DNA of 30,269 nt from JAISGQ01 sp964500965 (GTDB lineage Bacteria; Bacillota; Clostridia; Oscillospirales; Acutalibacteraceae). The notes below the pieces were generated by a model, which was not told the origin of the DNA, searched no databases, and saw only the letters and a program-made list of their open reading frames with translations. Of the stretch, positions 16,961 through 25,000 are shown in pieces. The stretch's first letter is position 1. Each line of letters opens with the position of its first letter. The position numbers and the translations under genes are program-made. The stretch spans positions 1 through 30,269 of the forward strand of contig CAZCQZ010000027.1 in NCBI GenBank assembly GCA_964500965.1, in the 5' to 3' direction.

Positions 16961-17644
16961 ATGAAAAAATTTCTCATTGCACTTGTTATTGCCGCTCTGC
17001 TGGTTGTTTCCGGCTGCGGCTCGACACCGGCTGAAAACACCGACAGCGTTTCCGATGCCGATGCTTCCGCAACCGATGTATCGACCGCCGATGTTTCCGC
17101 AGCAGACGTCTCCGTAACCGATGTGCCCGATGATACGGCGGCTGAAATCTCCGCCTCCGACGGCTATAGAAACTGCACTGTCGGAAATCTCAGCTTCCGC
17201 TATCCCGACACCTATGCGGCGAATGTTTCCGATGCCGATATGGTCGAAGTGTCAACGGACAAGTCCGGCGCATATTTCACCGTTTCAAAGTCTCCTGCGG
17301 TTGATATGGTTGTGTCCGAGCTGAGCAAAACCGACCTTGACAAAATCGGGGAAAGCTCTGCCGACGCTTTAAAAGCCGCCCTGGGCGACAGTGCCGACGT
17401 CGTGTATACATATAAAAATCACGAAACCGCTTTGGACGGCGCAGGGGTATGCTTTGAATTTGTGCTGACCGTTGATTACGGCGAGCTTGATTTTTCCCGT
17501 GAGCTGAGCTTCTGCCAGCTTTATATTGCAGAGGGCAAGGATATTTATATTGCAACCTTTGCTTCCGACCCCGGACTGAACGGACTTGATGCCGCCGAAT
17601 GCTTCGCGGACGTTATTTCCTCCGTCAAGCTTAACGCGCAGTAA
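16961..17644 (+). CDS. Lipoprotein with DVS-repeat linker
   Basis: A 227-residue predicted lipoprotein with signal peptide and lipobox VSGC (Cys19). Residues about 29-66 are a Ser/Thr/Asp/Ala/Val linker of imperfect 5-residue units (ATDVS, TADVS, AADVS, VTDVP). The rest (about 70-227) is a compact alpha/beta domain starting NCTVGNLSFRYPDTY. Its overall pattern recalls PsbP/DUF1795-type lipoprotein domains, but I cannot confirm that. The ATG at 16961 is preferred; a TTG directly before it (16958) has better spacing to GAGG (7 versus 10 nt) and cannot be excluded. A strong bidirectional terminator follows at 17655. Confidence 0.87.
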   Translation: MKKFLIALVIAALLVVSGCGSTPAENTDSVSDADASATDVSTADVSAADVSVTDVPDDTAAEISASDGYRNCTVGNLSFRYPDTYAANVSDADMVEVSTDKSGAYFTVSKSPAVDMVVSELSKTDLDKIGESSADALKAALGDSADVVYTYKNHETALDGAGVCFEFVLTVDYGELDFSRELSFCQLYIAEGKDIYIATFASDPGLNGLDAAECFADVISSVKLNAQ

Positions 17645-17654
17645 ATAAAATAAC

Positions 17655-17694
17655 AAAACCGTCCTGTAAGCGACAATCCTTACAGGACGGTTTT
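17655..17694. terminator. Bidirectional terminator between convergent genes
   Basis: A perfect 16-bp stem (17655-17670 with 17679-17694, AAAACCGTCCTGTAAG) has an 8-nt loop and T's on both sides. It serves the lipoprotein (plus) and the small membrane protein (minus), whose stop begins 2 nt after it. Confidence 0.9.
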
Positions 17695-17696
17695 TG

Positions 17697-17933
17697 CTAT
17701 TCGTCTTTACGCTGTTCGTGCTTATAAATATCGCCGTCCCACCAAAAGGTTATTACAACGGTAAAAATTCCGGTAACAACAGCACCGGCAAGGAACACAA
17801 CGGAAACCGTTCCCTTTTCGTACAGCAGTACGCCGATAACCAGCAGTACCGTTGTTATAAGCCACAAAATAACCTTAATAATCAGTCTTTTGCGGTTCTT
17901 CTGTTTCATACCGCTTTTGTTTTCGGCATTCAT
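17697..17933 (-). CDS. Small two-helix membrane protein
   Basis: A 78-residue product with a basic N-terminus (MKQKNRKR), two hydrophobic helices at about 18-38 and 45-64, and a charged tail (YKHEQRKDE). The alternating basic, hydrophobic and charged pattern and its fit between a promoter and a terminator argue that it is real. AAAGGG lies 12 nt before the ATG, which is long. An internal Met at residue 9 is a possible alternative start. No family is recognised. Confidence 0.65.
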   Translation of the reverse strand: MNAENKSGMKQKNRKRLIIKVILWLITTVLLVIGVLLYEKGTVSVVFLAGAVVTGIFTVVITFWWDGDIYKHEQRKDE

Positions 17934-17992
17934 GTTATCAAATCGCCCTTTCCCGGTGGTTGTTATTCTACTTGATAAAAAGCTTTAATGCT

Positions 17993-18021
17993 ATTTTACC
18001 ACAAAATTCTCCTCTCTGCAA
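17993..18021 (-). promoter_or_regulatory. Promoter for the small membrane protein
   Basis: On the minus strand, TTGCAG (18016-18021), a 17-nt spacer ending in TGG, and TAAAAT (17993-17998) form an extended -10 promoter. Confidence 0.6.
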
Positions 18022-18085
18022 TGTTGTTTCTGTGAGGATATCCCATGGAAAAGCAAAACCCGTGCAATAAATTTTGCCGGGGCTG

Positions 18086-18114
18086 TTGACCTTTGGGGCT
18101 TTTTATGCAATAAT
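18086..18114 (+). promoter_or_regulatory. Candidate promoter for the zinc-ribbon operon
   Basis: TTGACC (18086-18091), a 17-nt spacer ending in TGC, and AATAAT (18109-18114). It would give a leader of about 80 nt. It may work together with the second candidate at 18148. Confidence 0.5.
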
Positions 18115-18147
18115 TACAGTGTACAGTAATATTCGGCAGAAATACGC

Positions 18148-18178
18148 TTGACACTGCGCACTGCCGCAGCGATATACT
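18148..18178 (+). promoter_or_regulatory. Second candidate promoter for the zinc-ribbon operon
   Basis: A perfect TTGACA (18148-18153) is followed after 19 nt by TATACT (18173-18178). The spacer is longer than optimal. Transcription would start only about 15 nt before the ATG at 18201, leaving little room for a ribosome site. Confidence 0.5.
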
Positions 18179-18200
18179 TTGATGAAAGCGTGGTAACATT

Positions 18201-18965
18201 ATGGCTGACAAAACTACTCACTGTCAAAATTGCGGCGAGCCGCTTCGCAGCGGAGCGGAATTTTGCACAAAGTGCGGATTTTCTCCTTCCATAGACTACA
18301 CCGCCGTTTCGGACGTTCCGTTTATTGCTCTTGCGCCTGTGGAAAAGCTTCCGATACATAAAAGAATCGGCAGAATGCTGCGGCTTCTGCTGGCAACGGT
18401 TGCCACCGTCGCAGTGTGCATGATTGCAATTGCCGTTGCTGTTCTGGCAACCACATCGGCAGGTCAGAATCCCTTTGTGGAAATTGACAATGATGTCTAC
18501 GAATCCTGCATCGAAATGATTGAGCACGTCCGCGGAGCAAAGCTGGGCGACGATATTATGAAGCAGATAGTAGAAGATAAAGGCGATGCCGCCGGTCAGA
18601 ATTTCCGCGAGCAGTATGAGGAAAGATTCAACGCTCTCTTTAACGAAGACGATGATAAAACCCCTGAGGAGCTTTATTTCGTTTCTGCCGGCTATTACAC
18701 ATGGTTCTGCGAATATTACGCGAAACGTTATGAATACATGGCAGAGCACGGCGGTCTTTACTCTTTCCGCTATACCGACAAAGCCAAAACCTACAGGGCA
18801 TACGCCGACTGGTGCTATGAAAATTACAGAAAAGCCACATCGGAATCGGAGCTGCGCTCTATTATTCAATATCTTGAAGTGCGTGGGATAGTCTCGAAAG
18901 ATACCCTTTCAAATCTTGATACGCTGGCGGAAACAATAAGGCGCAAAGCCGAAGCCGCCGCCTGA
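18201..18965 (+). CDS. Zinc-ribbon membrane protein 1
   Basis: A 254-residue product opening with a short zinc ribbon (Cys8-x2-Cys11 and Cys22-x2-Cys25, the knuckles CQNCG and CTKCG), then a linker and one membrane helix at about 60-84. About 165 Tyr-, Glu- and Arg-rich helical residues follow that would lie outside the cell if the ribbon is cytosolic. This domain is not recognised. There is no clear Shine-Dalgarno before the ATG (GAAAGCGTGG is the nearest purine stretch), unlike the next two genes. It is the first of three consecutive genes with the same N-terminal design; the function of such zinc-ribbon anchors in Firmicutes is mostly unknown. Confidence 0.88.
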   Translation: MADKTTHCQNCGEPLRSGAEFCTKCGFSPSIDYTAVSDVPFIALAPVEKLPIHKRIGRMLRLLLATVATVAVCMIAIAVAVLATTSAGQNPFVEIDNDVYESCIEMIEHVRGAKLGDDIMKQIVEDKGDAAGQNFREQYEERFNALFNEDDDKTPEELYFVSAGYYTWFCEYYAKRYEYMAEHGGLYSFRYTDKAKTYRAYADWCYENYRKATSESELRSIIQYLEVRGIVSKDTLSNLDTLAETIRRKAEAAA

Positions 18966-19018
18966 AAAAAGTAACCGACCGGCAAAGCCGGCGCAAACGT
19001 ATAAAGGAGAAATGAAAA

Positions 19019-19540
19019 ATGAATTGCAAGTTCTGTAACAACTTTATCCCCGATGACGCTAAAATCTGTCCTATCTGCGGAAAAAGCGCAGATGAAGAAG
19101 TCGTTGCAAAGGCAGAGCCTGTCGAAACCGTACCGGCTCTCTCAAGCCCCGAAGCCGAGGCTCCCAAAAAGGAAAAGACCTACAAGAAAAAATCCCTGAA
19201 GCTGCCCGTTATCATTATTCTTATTTCCGTTGCGGCATTTATCGGGCTTTATGCTTTCGGCGGTTTGGGCAAACTTTCCGCTCTTATTGACGGCAGTAAG
19301 ACAGATTCCGCAGTATCCTCCTCCGACCAGAGCGGTCTTGTGGATACCGACAATGAGGAAATCAATCTCGGTCAGTCCACCGATGATACCGTTAAGACCA
19401 ACGCCACCGATGACATCAGCGGCAATGTGCTTGTAAGCGTTGCTTCCAACGGTGTTGCGGCTCTCATCGGTGTAAGCGGCATTGCCCTTTTCGGCAAGCG
19501 CGTTTCCGGCAACAGAAAGGCAAAAAAGCAGGGCAACTGA
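19019..19540 (+). CDS. Zinc-ribbon membrane protein 2
   Basis: A 173-residue product. The N-terminal ribbon is Cys3-x2-Cys6 with Cys17-x2-Cys20 (CKFC, CPIC). A Lys-rich stretch at about 50-61 leads into a membrane helix at about 62-80. Then comes an acidic, Ser/Thr/Asp-rich segment (about 92-135) and a second hydrophobic stretch at about 137-158, followed by a basic tail (KRVSGNRKAKK). The C-terminal hydrophobic stretch plus basic tail looks like a sortase sorting tail without an LPxTG motif, so it is more likely a second membrane helix. AAGGAG sits about 9 nt before the ATG. It lies 53 nt after protein 1. Confidence 0.88.
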   Translation: MNCKFCNNFIPDDAKICPICGKSADEEVVAKAEPVETVPALSSPEAEAPKKEKTYKKKSLKLPVIIILISVAAFIGLYAFGGLGKLSALIDGSKTDSAVSSSDQSGLVDTDNEEINLGQSTDDTVKTNATDDISGNVLVSVASNGVAALIGVSGIALFGKRVSGNRKAKKQGN

Positions 19541-19583
19541 GTAAAAAAGCCGACCAAATAACCAGCACAGCGGAGGTGTTGTC

Positions 19584-20189
19584 ATGATTAAGTGTCCAAA
19601 CTGCAAAACCGATAACGATAATGACGATGTGTTTTGCTATGCCTGCGGTGCTCCGCTGGCTCTCGACGAGGAAACGGCAAAGGCGTCCGCCGCCGATGAC
19701 AGCGTGGAAAAAGACCCGGACGGCTATCCTATCTACGATAAGAAAAACGGCGGTACAATGCGCAGTCAGTCAAATACGGCTCAGAGCATAGCCGTCGGCA
19801 CTCGCAAGGCAATCGAAAAGGACCTCAAGGGACTGCGTCCCATAACAAGAGCGGCATATTATGTCGTTCAGTCGGACAATACCACCTGGATTAAAACCGG
19901 CATAATGGTGCTGTTTGTTGCCTGCTGTGTGGCTATTCTCGCCATTATCCGCGCGATTTTCGATAAGATGACTCTCATCGTTGAATCCATCGGAATAAAT
20001 ACCGATATTAAAACCGGTCTTACCGAAATATATCAGGCAAATCTTTCCGAGTACACCGAGGGCTTGATTGTATATATCCTGCTGCTGTTTCTGGCGGTGT
20101 TTGTATACATTCTTCTCGGCAGACTTCTGCTCAGAATCAAAAAGGTCAGAAGAAAGAAGAAAAAGGTCGAACAGAAAGATATGGTCTGA
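19584..20189 (+). CDS. Zinc-ribbon membrane protein 3
   Basis: A 201-residue product. The N-terminal ribbon is Cys4-x2-Cys7 with Cys18-x2-Cys21 (CPNC, CYAC). An acidic then basic linker of about 75 residues follows, then two membrane helices at about 105-125 and 160-183 and a very basic C-terminus (RIKKVRRKKKKVEQK). With two helices both ends should be cytosolic and only about 35 residues exposed. GGAGGTG lies 6 nt before the ATG. It lies 43 nt after protein 2. A strong terminator at 20221 closes the three-gene unit. Confidence 0.88.
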   Translation: MIKCPNCKTDNDNDDVFCYACGAPLALDEETAKASAADDSVEKDPDGYPIYDKKNGGTMRSQSNTAQSIAVGTRKAIEKDLKGLRPITRAAYYVVQSDNTTWIKTGIMVLFVACCVAILAIIRAIFDKMTLIVESIGINTDIKTGLTEIYQANLSEYTEGLIVYILLLFLAVFVYILLGRLLLRIKKVRRKKKKVEQKDMV

Positions 20190-20220
20190 TACATTGCGGC
20201 AAACTGCGTATTTGAAAATC

Positions 20221-20260
20221 AACAGGGCTGTAAAACCGAAAGGTTTTACAGCCCTGTTTT
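20221..20260 (+). terminator. Rho-independent terminator of the zinc-ribbon operon
   Basis: A perfect 17-bp stem (20221-20237 with 20242-20258, AACAGGGCTGTAAAACC) has a GAAA loop and ends in TTTT. 20261-20520 shows no gene, only a promoter-like TTGCGA/TAAAAT pair near 20363 with nothing readable after it. Confidence 0.9.
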
Positions 20261-20524
20261 GTCTAAAGCCATTATCTGCTTGCTTGTTTAAAAAGCCTTA
20301 CGATGTTGCAAGCCTCTTGCCAATGTCTCATGCCATATATATTTCCGTTGGAAATCAGTATTGCTTGCGATTTCGACTGTACAGTTTAAAATGAAGCGTC
20401 ATAGCAGGCAACAACGCCCTCTGCGTCCCGTAATCGGCGGTTACAGGTGAACTTGGATTTTTTACAACAAAGTGCGTTTCAACTGACAAGGCTCGTTTCT
20501 CTCGGCTTAGCTTTGTCGGCAAAA

Positions 20525-20568
20525 AGCACCCCTCCTGTCAGGCTTTAACGCCTGTCGGGAGAGGTGCT
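20525..20568 (-). terminator. Rho-independent terminator of the surface-protein gene
   Basis: A 19-bp stem (20525-20543 with 20550-20568, three mismatches) is followed on the minus strand by TTTTTGCC. Confidence 0.8.
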
Positions 20569-20573
20569 GGTTT

Positions 20574-20615
20574 ACGTTATTCAATTTGCGTTATTCAATT
20601 CACGTTATTGAAGTC
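20574..20615. repeat. Three short direct repeats after the surface-protein gene
   Basis: Units of about 14 nt built on ACGTTATTCAATT occur three times in a row (acgttattcaattt, gcgttattcaatt, cacgttattgaagt), between the stop and the terminator. Confidence 0.5.
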
Positions 20616-20646
20616 ACGCTGTCCAAACGCCGCCGCTCAAATAACA

Positions 20647-23600
20647 TCATTCAGCCTCGGACTGCTTTTTCTTTCTCTCGAAGGCTGCCATAACTGCCAA
20701 CACGCCGCCGCTGACAAAGAACACTGCAAGCCACGGCAAGGAACTGACATCTCCGGTTTTGGGAGCAGAGCTTGCCTTGTTCAGTGCGTCAAGCATTGCA
20801 TTGGCTTTATCCAGTTTCTTCTTTGCGTCTTTATCCAAAATTGACTGCTCGTACTCCGAAAGCCCATTGTAAGCAGCTTTTGCTCCTTTAACGGCAGAAG
20901 CGTCGTCCTTTGTGATTTTGTCGGGCAGATTGTTGATAATTTCCTCAACGTTTTTTACCCTTTCAATCACCTCAAGAGCATTGTCAATGCGTTTAATTGC
21001 ATCTTCAATATCCTTAATTTCATCATCGGTCAGATTATTCCTGTAATTCTCCAATGCTTTTTTAAGGTCGCTCTTTGCGGTTTCGAGGTCGGATTTATCA
21101 TCGGTAGTTACATTATCGGATGTAATATCCCCGGTTTTGACAACGCTGTCGGTATTCACCGCTTTGTCTACCTCATCAAGCTTATCAAGCAATTTTTTAG
21201 CATTGTCCTTAATTGCCTTAAGCTGTTCTTTCTCGCTTTCGGTGAAGTCCTTGCCGCTGTCGATAAGCTCATTCACAAAGTCAAGCACTTCCTGAATGTC
21301 TTCCTTATTTTCCGATGTTACGTTGCTTTCGTCAATGCCCTCAATTTCGTCATCAAGCGAAGCAATTGTGATTACGGTAATCTTAATCTCCCTGCTGCTG
21401 TTACCGGATTTATCCGCAGCAACAACAGTGTGTTCGTTGCCGTCTGCCGTAATGGTATATTTGCCGCCGGCAGTAAGCGTCACGGGTTCTCCGTCCACCT
21501 TAACAACATCAATATGCTCGTCGGTTACGGTAAATGTCGTGTTGCCGTAGTAGGTTTCGCCGTCAACAACATCGGAAATGACAGGCGCAATGCTGTCAAG
21601 TATAATACCGTCACTGTTGAAATACGCAATGTTGTTGGCTTTGTCGGTTACTTTTGCATAAACAACATACTCGGCTTCGGGATTGATATTAAAGGCGGCA
21701 GTGTACGTTGTCCAGTCGCTGTCCGAAAGTGCTTCAACCTGTGCCGTTGAAAGCTCCTTTGCGGCAAGATAGTAATAAATTCTGTCCACTCCGCTGCCAT
21801 TGTCCTCTGCGGTTATTTCTACCTTTTGAGCATCTTTGTAGAACTGTCCGGAAGTGAGATTGCTCCAGATTCCGTTCCATACGTTATTGCCGATTTTAAC
21901 TTCGGCGGTGGGAGCGGTGATGTCCGCAACACCCTCAACGGTAATATTGACATTCTTCTGCGCTTTGCTTACGGTGTACTCGCCGTTTCCGTTAAGTGTT
22001 ACCTTGCTTCCGTTTACTTTGACCGCAAAGCTGTCAAGCTTTGAATATCCCTCTGCAAGAGTAAAGGTGAGCTTAACATCATCTTCCCATTCAAGCTTCG
22101 TTTTGTCAACGGTAAGAGTGTAACCGGTCTGCTTTGTCGGAATGGTTACAGTGAGCTTTTGACCCGGCTCAATCACAACCTCGTCAGGTGAGGATTCGTT
22201 GTAATCATCAGTCGCTTTATAACGGACATAATATGTTCCGGCTGCAAGGTTTTTAATTGTGCTGCCGCCAACATCGGAATAGGTGTTCTCGTCGCTCTTG
22301 CGGTACTCCATCAAATCGCTAACGCCGATGATTTCGCCGTCGTTCTTTCCGTAAATGGTTTCCGCCTTGCCCTGTATACTTGTTGTGGGCAATCTGTTGG
22401 CTTTTGCAATGCTGAACTTTGTTGTAACATTTTCGGGCAGCTTATAGTTGCCTGCCTGCGCTCCCGTAATTCCCGTAACCGTTGCGGTGTAATCTGTGCC
22501 TGCATGAGTTTGCTCACCCCCAACAGTCAGCTCGATGCTGTCGCCGTCAGCCACGCCGGTAGGTGTGGCTGTGGGGATTTTTGTGCCGCCGTCATAAGTA
22601 AAGGAGGTATTGCTCCAATCAATGCCGATTGTCTTTTTGTTAATCGTGAATGTGCCGCCGACAAAGGTAATGTCATAGTTCGAGTTTGCGCCGACATTTT
22701 GACTTACCGTAATGGCGTATGTTTTTGCGTTTTCTCCGGATTCACGGGTGATGGAAATGCAGGTCAGCTTCTCCGAGTTGACCAATGCGCCGTTTGTTAT
22801 TTCCCATGTCAAATCAGGGTCATTTTCGCCGTAGGTTTTGCTGTTGTCTTTGGCTTTAACGGTAAGCTTTACCTTTTCGATTTTAAATTCAACCACTTTT
22901 TCCAGACCTGCGTAATTATCAGTGCCAACTACGGTAAAACGAACCTTGTAATCGCCTGCCTGGGTGGGAACGTCGGTGCTGTATTCGCTGTCGTTTGCCG
23001 TGGCGGATTTGTATTCCACCTTAGTAACACTGCCAAACTCAGGCGTGCCTGTGTTCGGGGTACCTGCCGCCTGTCCGTAAGTCCGGTTTTCAATACTCGG
23101 CTCGGTTTTCCAACTGTTCGCCGCCTGTGAAATGTCAACACACGAATAGCCTGTAACGGTATTATAATTATTCTTTTCCACCTTGTAGTATACCGTATAC
23201 GAGCCCTTTTCGGCGTAGCCGGGGTTGGTGCTTGTATAGGTTATTCCGTCGGTGCTGTAAGTGACCGTTGTGCCGTCGGGGGCATTTACGGTAATGTAGT
23301 GGTATTCCCCGTCATATTCGCCGGAATAGCCGTTCGCTGTAATGCCGGTCAGAGTGCCATTGGAAATTTCAAAAGTCTCGGTTGCAGTCGCACCGCCGAT
23401 TGTAATGCTGCCTTTTGCGGTGCCCGGATTGATGTTATTGCTGTATGAAACAGTCAAGGTTTCGCCCTGCCAGCCATTTGAATAGGTTACTTTTAACGGC
23501 GTAATCGCATCGCCGCTATAGGCAAGAGAAGCGGAAGTGTCTAAGGACAATGTTGCCGTTTCGCTATGACCGCAGCCGTTTTTGCAGGTTTCGGTGATGA

Positions 23601-24084
23601 CATTGCCCGAAGCGGAATAGCTGTAGCTGTGAGGTCCTGCTTCGCCGGTATCGGTTTTGGTGGTCGTATATGTTTTGCCGGCGAATGTAACCGAGGCAGT
23701 GTAGGTGACAGTTGACTTTTCCGTACATTTTGTCGCATTAACGGCACTGGAGGTGACAGATGCGCTTCTTGTTACGCAAACACCGCTTGCCGACGCGTCT
23801 TTTGCGGTAAATACTGCTGTTGCGCTTGTTCCGCTCCATGTCCATGTCGGTTCGTTCATTTCAAGACATTCAAATATAACAACGGGACTTGATAAGTCGG
23901 AAACATACATTCTGCTGTTCAAACCTCTGACAGGATAAAGCGACCATTTGCTTCCCGGTGTTTTAGGCAGACCGCTTAATTTCGGTGAATCGTTTTTACC
24001 TGCTGCGGTTGACAAAGACATATAAGTTATGTCGCTGTTGTTGACATACAAATGAAGATTTCTATAGTTTACGCCTACTTTCAC
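20647..24084 (-). CDS. Cell-wall-anchored surface protein, large fragment after an in-frame stop
   Basis: The 1145-residue open part of a sortase-type surface protein. From the N-terminus: a beta-rich region; CKNGCGHSETATL near 170; repeated Ig-like/MBG (YDG-type) domains (about 185-580, with YSGEYDG, KTYGENDPDLTWEI, TFTINKKT and SFTYDGG cues); further Ig-like domains to about 900; a helical, charged stalk (about 930-1095, YNGLSEYEQS); and a sorting signal APKTG (1107-1111), a hydrophobic helix and RKKKQ. The apparent start is GTG 24084, but it has no signal peptide and no clear ribosome site. The same frame continues upstream across a single TAA (24124-24126) into a proper signal peptide at 24297, so this is best read as the main part of one interrupted gene. 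Likely role: adhesion or matrix binding. Confidence 0.85.
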   Translation of the reverse strand: MKVGVNYRNLHLYVNNSDITYMSLSTAAGKNDSPKLSGLPKTPGSKWSLYPVRGLNSRMYVSDLSSPVVIFECLEMNEPTWTWSGTSATAVFTAKDASASGVCVTRSASVTSSAVNATKCTEKSTVTYTASVTFAGKTYTTTKTDTGEAGPHSYSYSASGNVITETCKNGCGHSETATLSLDTSASLAYSGDAITPLKVTYSNGWQGETLTVSYSNNINPGTAKGSITIGGATATETFEISNGTLTGITANGYSGEYDGEYHYITVNAPDGTTVTYSTDGITYTSTNPGYAEKGSYTVYYKVEKNNYNTVTGYSCVDISQAANSWKTEPSIENRTYGQAAGTPNTGTPEFGSVTKVEYKSATANDSEYSTDVPTQAGDYKVRFTVVGTDNYAGLEKVVEFKIEKVKLTVKAKDNSKTYGENDPDLTWEITNGALVNSEKLTCISITRESGENAKTYAITVSQNVGANSNYDITFVGGTFTINKKTIGIDWSNTSFTYDGGTKIPTATPTGVADGDSIELTVGGEQTHAGTDYTATVTGITGAQAGNYKLPENVTTKFSIAKANRLPTTSIQGKAETIYGKNDGEIIGVSDLMEYRKSDENTYSDVGGSTIKNLAAGTYYVRYKATDDYNESSPDEVVIEPGQKLTVTIPTKQTGYTLTVDKTKLEWEDDVKLTFTLAEGYSKLDSFAVKVNGSKVTLNGNGEYTVSKAQKNVNITVEGVADITAPTAEVKIGNNVWNGIWSNLTSGQFYKDAQKVEITAEDNGSGVDRIYYYLAAKELSTAQVEALSDSDWTTYTAAFNINPEAEYVVYAKVTDKANNIAYFNSDGIILDSIAPVISDVVDGETYYGNTTFTVTDEHIDVVKVDGEPVTLTAGGKYTITADGNEHTVVAADKSGNSSREIKITVITIASLDDEIEGIDESNVTSENKEDIQEVLDFVNELIDSGKDFTESEKEQLKAIKDNAKKLLDKLDEVDKAVNTDSVVKTGDITSDNVTTDDKSDLETAKSDLKKALENYRNNLTDDEIKDIEDAIKRIDNALEVIERVKNVEEIINNLPDKITKDDASAVKGAKAAYNGLSEYEQSILDKDAKKKLDKANAMLDALNKASSAPKTGDVSSLPWLAVFFVSGGVLAVMAAFERKKKQSEAE

Positions 24085-24123
24085 ATAACTTACCTGGTCG
24101 TTAAAGTTTGTATACGTTATCTT

Positions 24124-24297
24124 TTAAAGATAATCGTCGTATGTGCCGAACTGTGCAACATTGTTTGTATATGAAATATAACTGTTAATCGGCAGTGTTC
24201 TCGCTTCCGTTGCCGCGTAGGCATTCAGGCTTGATACCGGCAATATGCCGAATATAAGCACCAGCGTCAGCAACAGGCTTAAAAATCTTTTTTTCAT
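24124..24297 (-). pseudogene. N-terminal signal-peptide fragment of the interrupted surface protein
   Basis: ATG 24297 has AGGGAGG 6 nt upstream and opens MKKRFLSLLLTLVLIFGILP, a clear signal peptide ending near NAYAA. After 57 codons the frame meets TAA at 24124-24126. Downstream codons in the same frame (KITYTNFNDQVSYVKVGVNY) run without another stop into the 1145-residue fragment. A single base change such as CAA to TAA would explain it. Whether it is a true mutation, a sequencing error or readthrough cannot be told here. Confidence 0.8.
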
Positions 24298-24407
24298 AAG
24301 AAACCTCCCTGAATTTTCGGCGGAAGTATGGCTCTTTCCAATGTTTCCCACCCGGAATGCAGTCTATCTCCAAATGCGCCGATTGAGCTGTGTTTTAATC
24401 ATTTGAA

Positions 24408-24436
24408 ATTTTATCACATGCTCATTGCACTATCAA
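24408..24436 (-). promoter_or_regulatory. Promoter for the surface-protein gene
   Basis: On the minus strand, TTGATA (24431-24436), a 17-nt spacer ending in TGA, and TAAAAT (24408-24413). The leader to the ATG at 24297 is about 100 nt. Confidence 0.65.
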
Positions 24437-24623
24437 GAGTTTTTTGAGAGTTTTTGCGATTTTTCAAAGGACAACCGATGGAAATTTTAACCGCTTCTCT
24501 CTGACGATGAGGCGCTATTTAGATAAAGCTTTGCTGTTAAGATAGAAGTTGCGTTATAGATATAGTTGAAACGGGGAAATGGTAAACTGAAATTTGCGGT
24601 TGGCTGAAAATTTAGCAATCATT

Positions 24624-24912
24624 GGCTCCCTTGTGTAAATGAGGGAGTGTATCAAAGATACGCTTTGAATATCAAAACCTGCGGTTTTGATTGAGGGATT
24701 GCCTACAGCTCAGATTTATCATTTTGGTTGAAATTTATCGAATCACTGGCTCCCTTGTGTAAAGGGAGCTGTCACGAAGTGACTGAGGGATTGTCTATGA
24801 CTTTAACTCACAATGCAGGTTACAACTTAGCTTATCGGTTAATCTGACAATCCCCCTTGAAGATTGCGGATAAATCACGCAATCTTCTTTCCCCCTTTAC
24901 ACAAGGGGGACT
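24624..24912. repeat. Repeat composite A: two plus elements, linker, minus element
   Basis: Plus element 24624-24701 has inner ATCAAAG/CTTTGA and ATCAAAA/TTTTGAT palindromes. Plus element 24748-24793 has inner GTCAC-GAA-GTGAC. Minus element 24848-24912 has inner AAGATTGCG/CGCAATCTT. The linkers contain TTTATCATTTTGGTTGAAAT and AGCTTATCGGTTAATCTGA. Upstream, 24480-24620 shows only a decayed flank. Confidence 0.85.
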
Positions 24913-25000
24913 TGGGTTGTTGAATAATTTTAAGCTTGACTGAGGAATTGCTTTTTCTATGGCTTGGATTTGTGCTATTAGCTGAAAATTATCAATTACC

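Noticed and set aside
17694..17975. 93-residue plus ORF opposite the small membrane protein
   Set aside because: The minus-strand frame has a better promoter, membrane-protein pattern and terminator placement.
18114..18869. 251-residue ORF antisense to zinc-ribbon protein 1
   Set aside because: Antisense frame over a gene with clear zinc-ribbon and membrane features.
19432..19540. Sortase signal at the end of zinc-ribbon protein 2
   Set aside because: There is a hydrophobic stretch and basic tail but no LPxTG-like motif before it, and the N-terminus is a cytosolic zinc ribbon.
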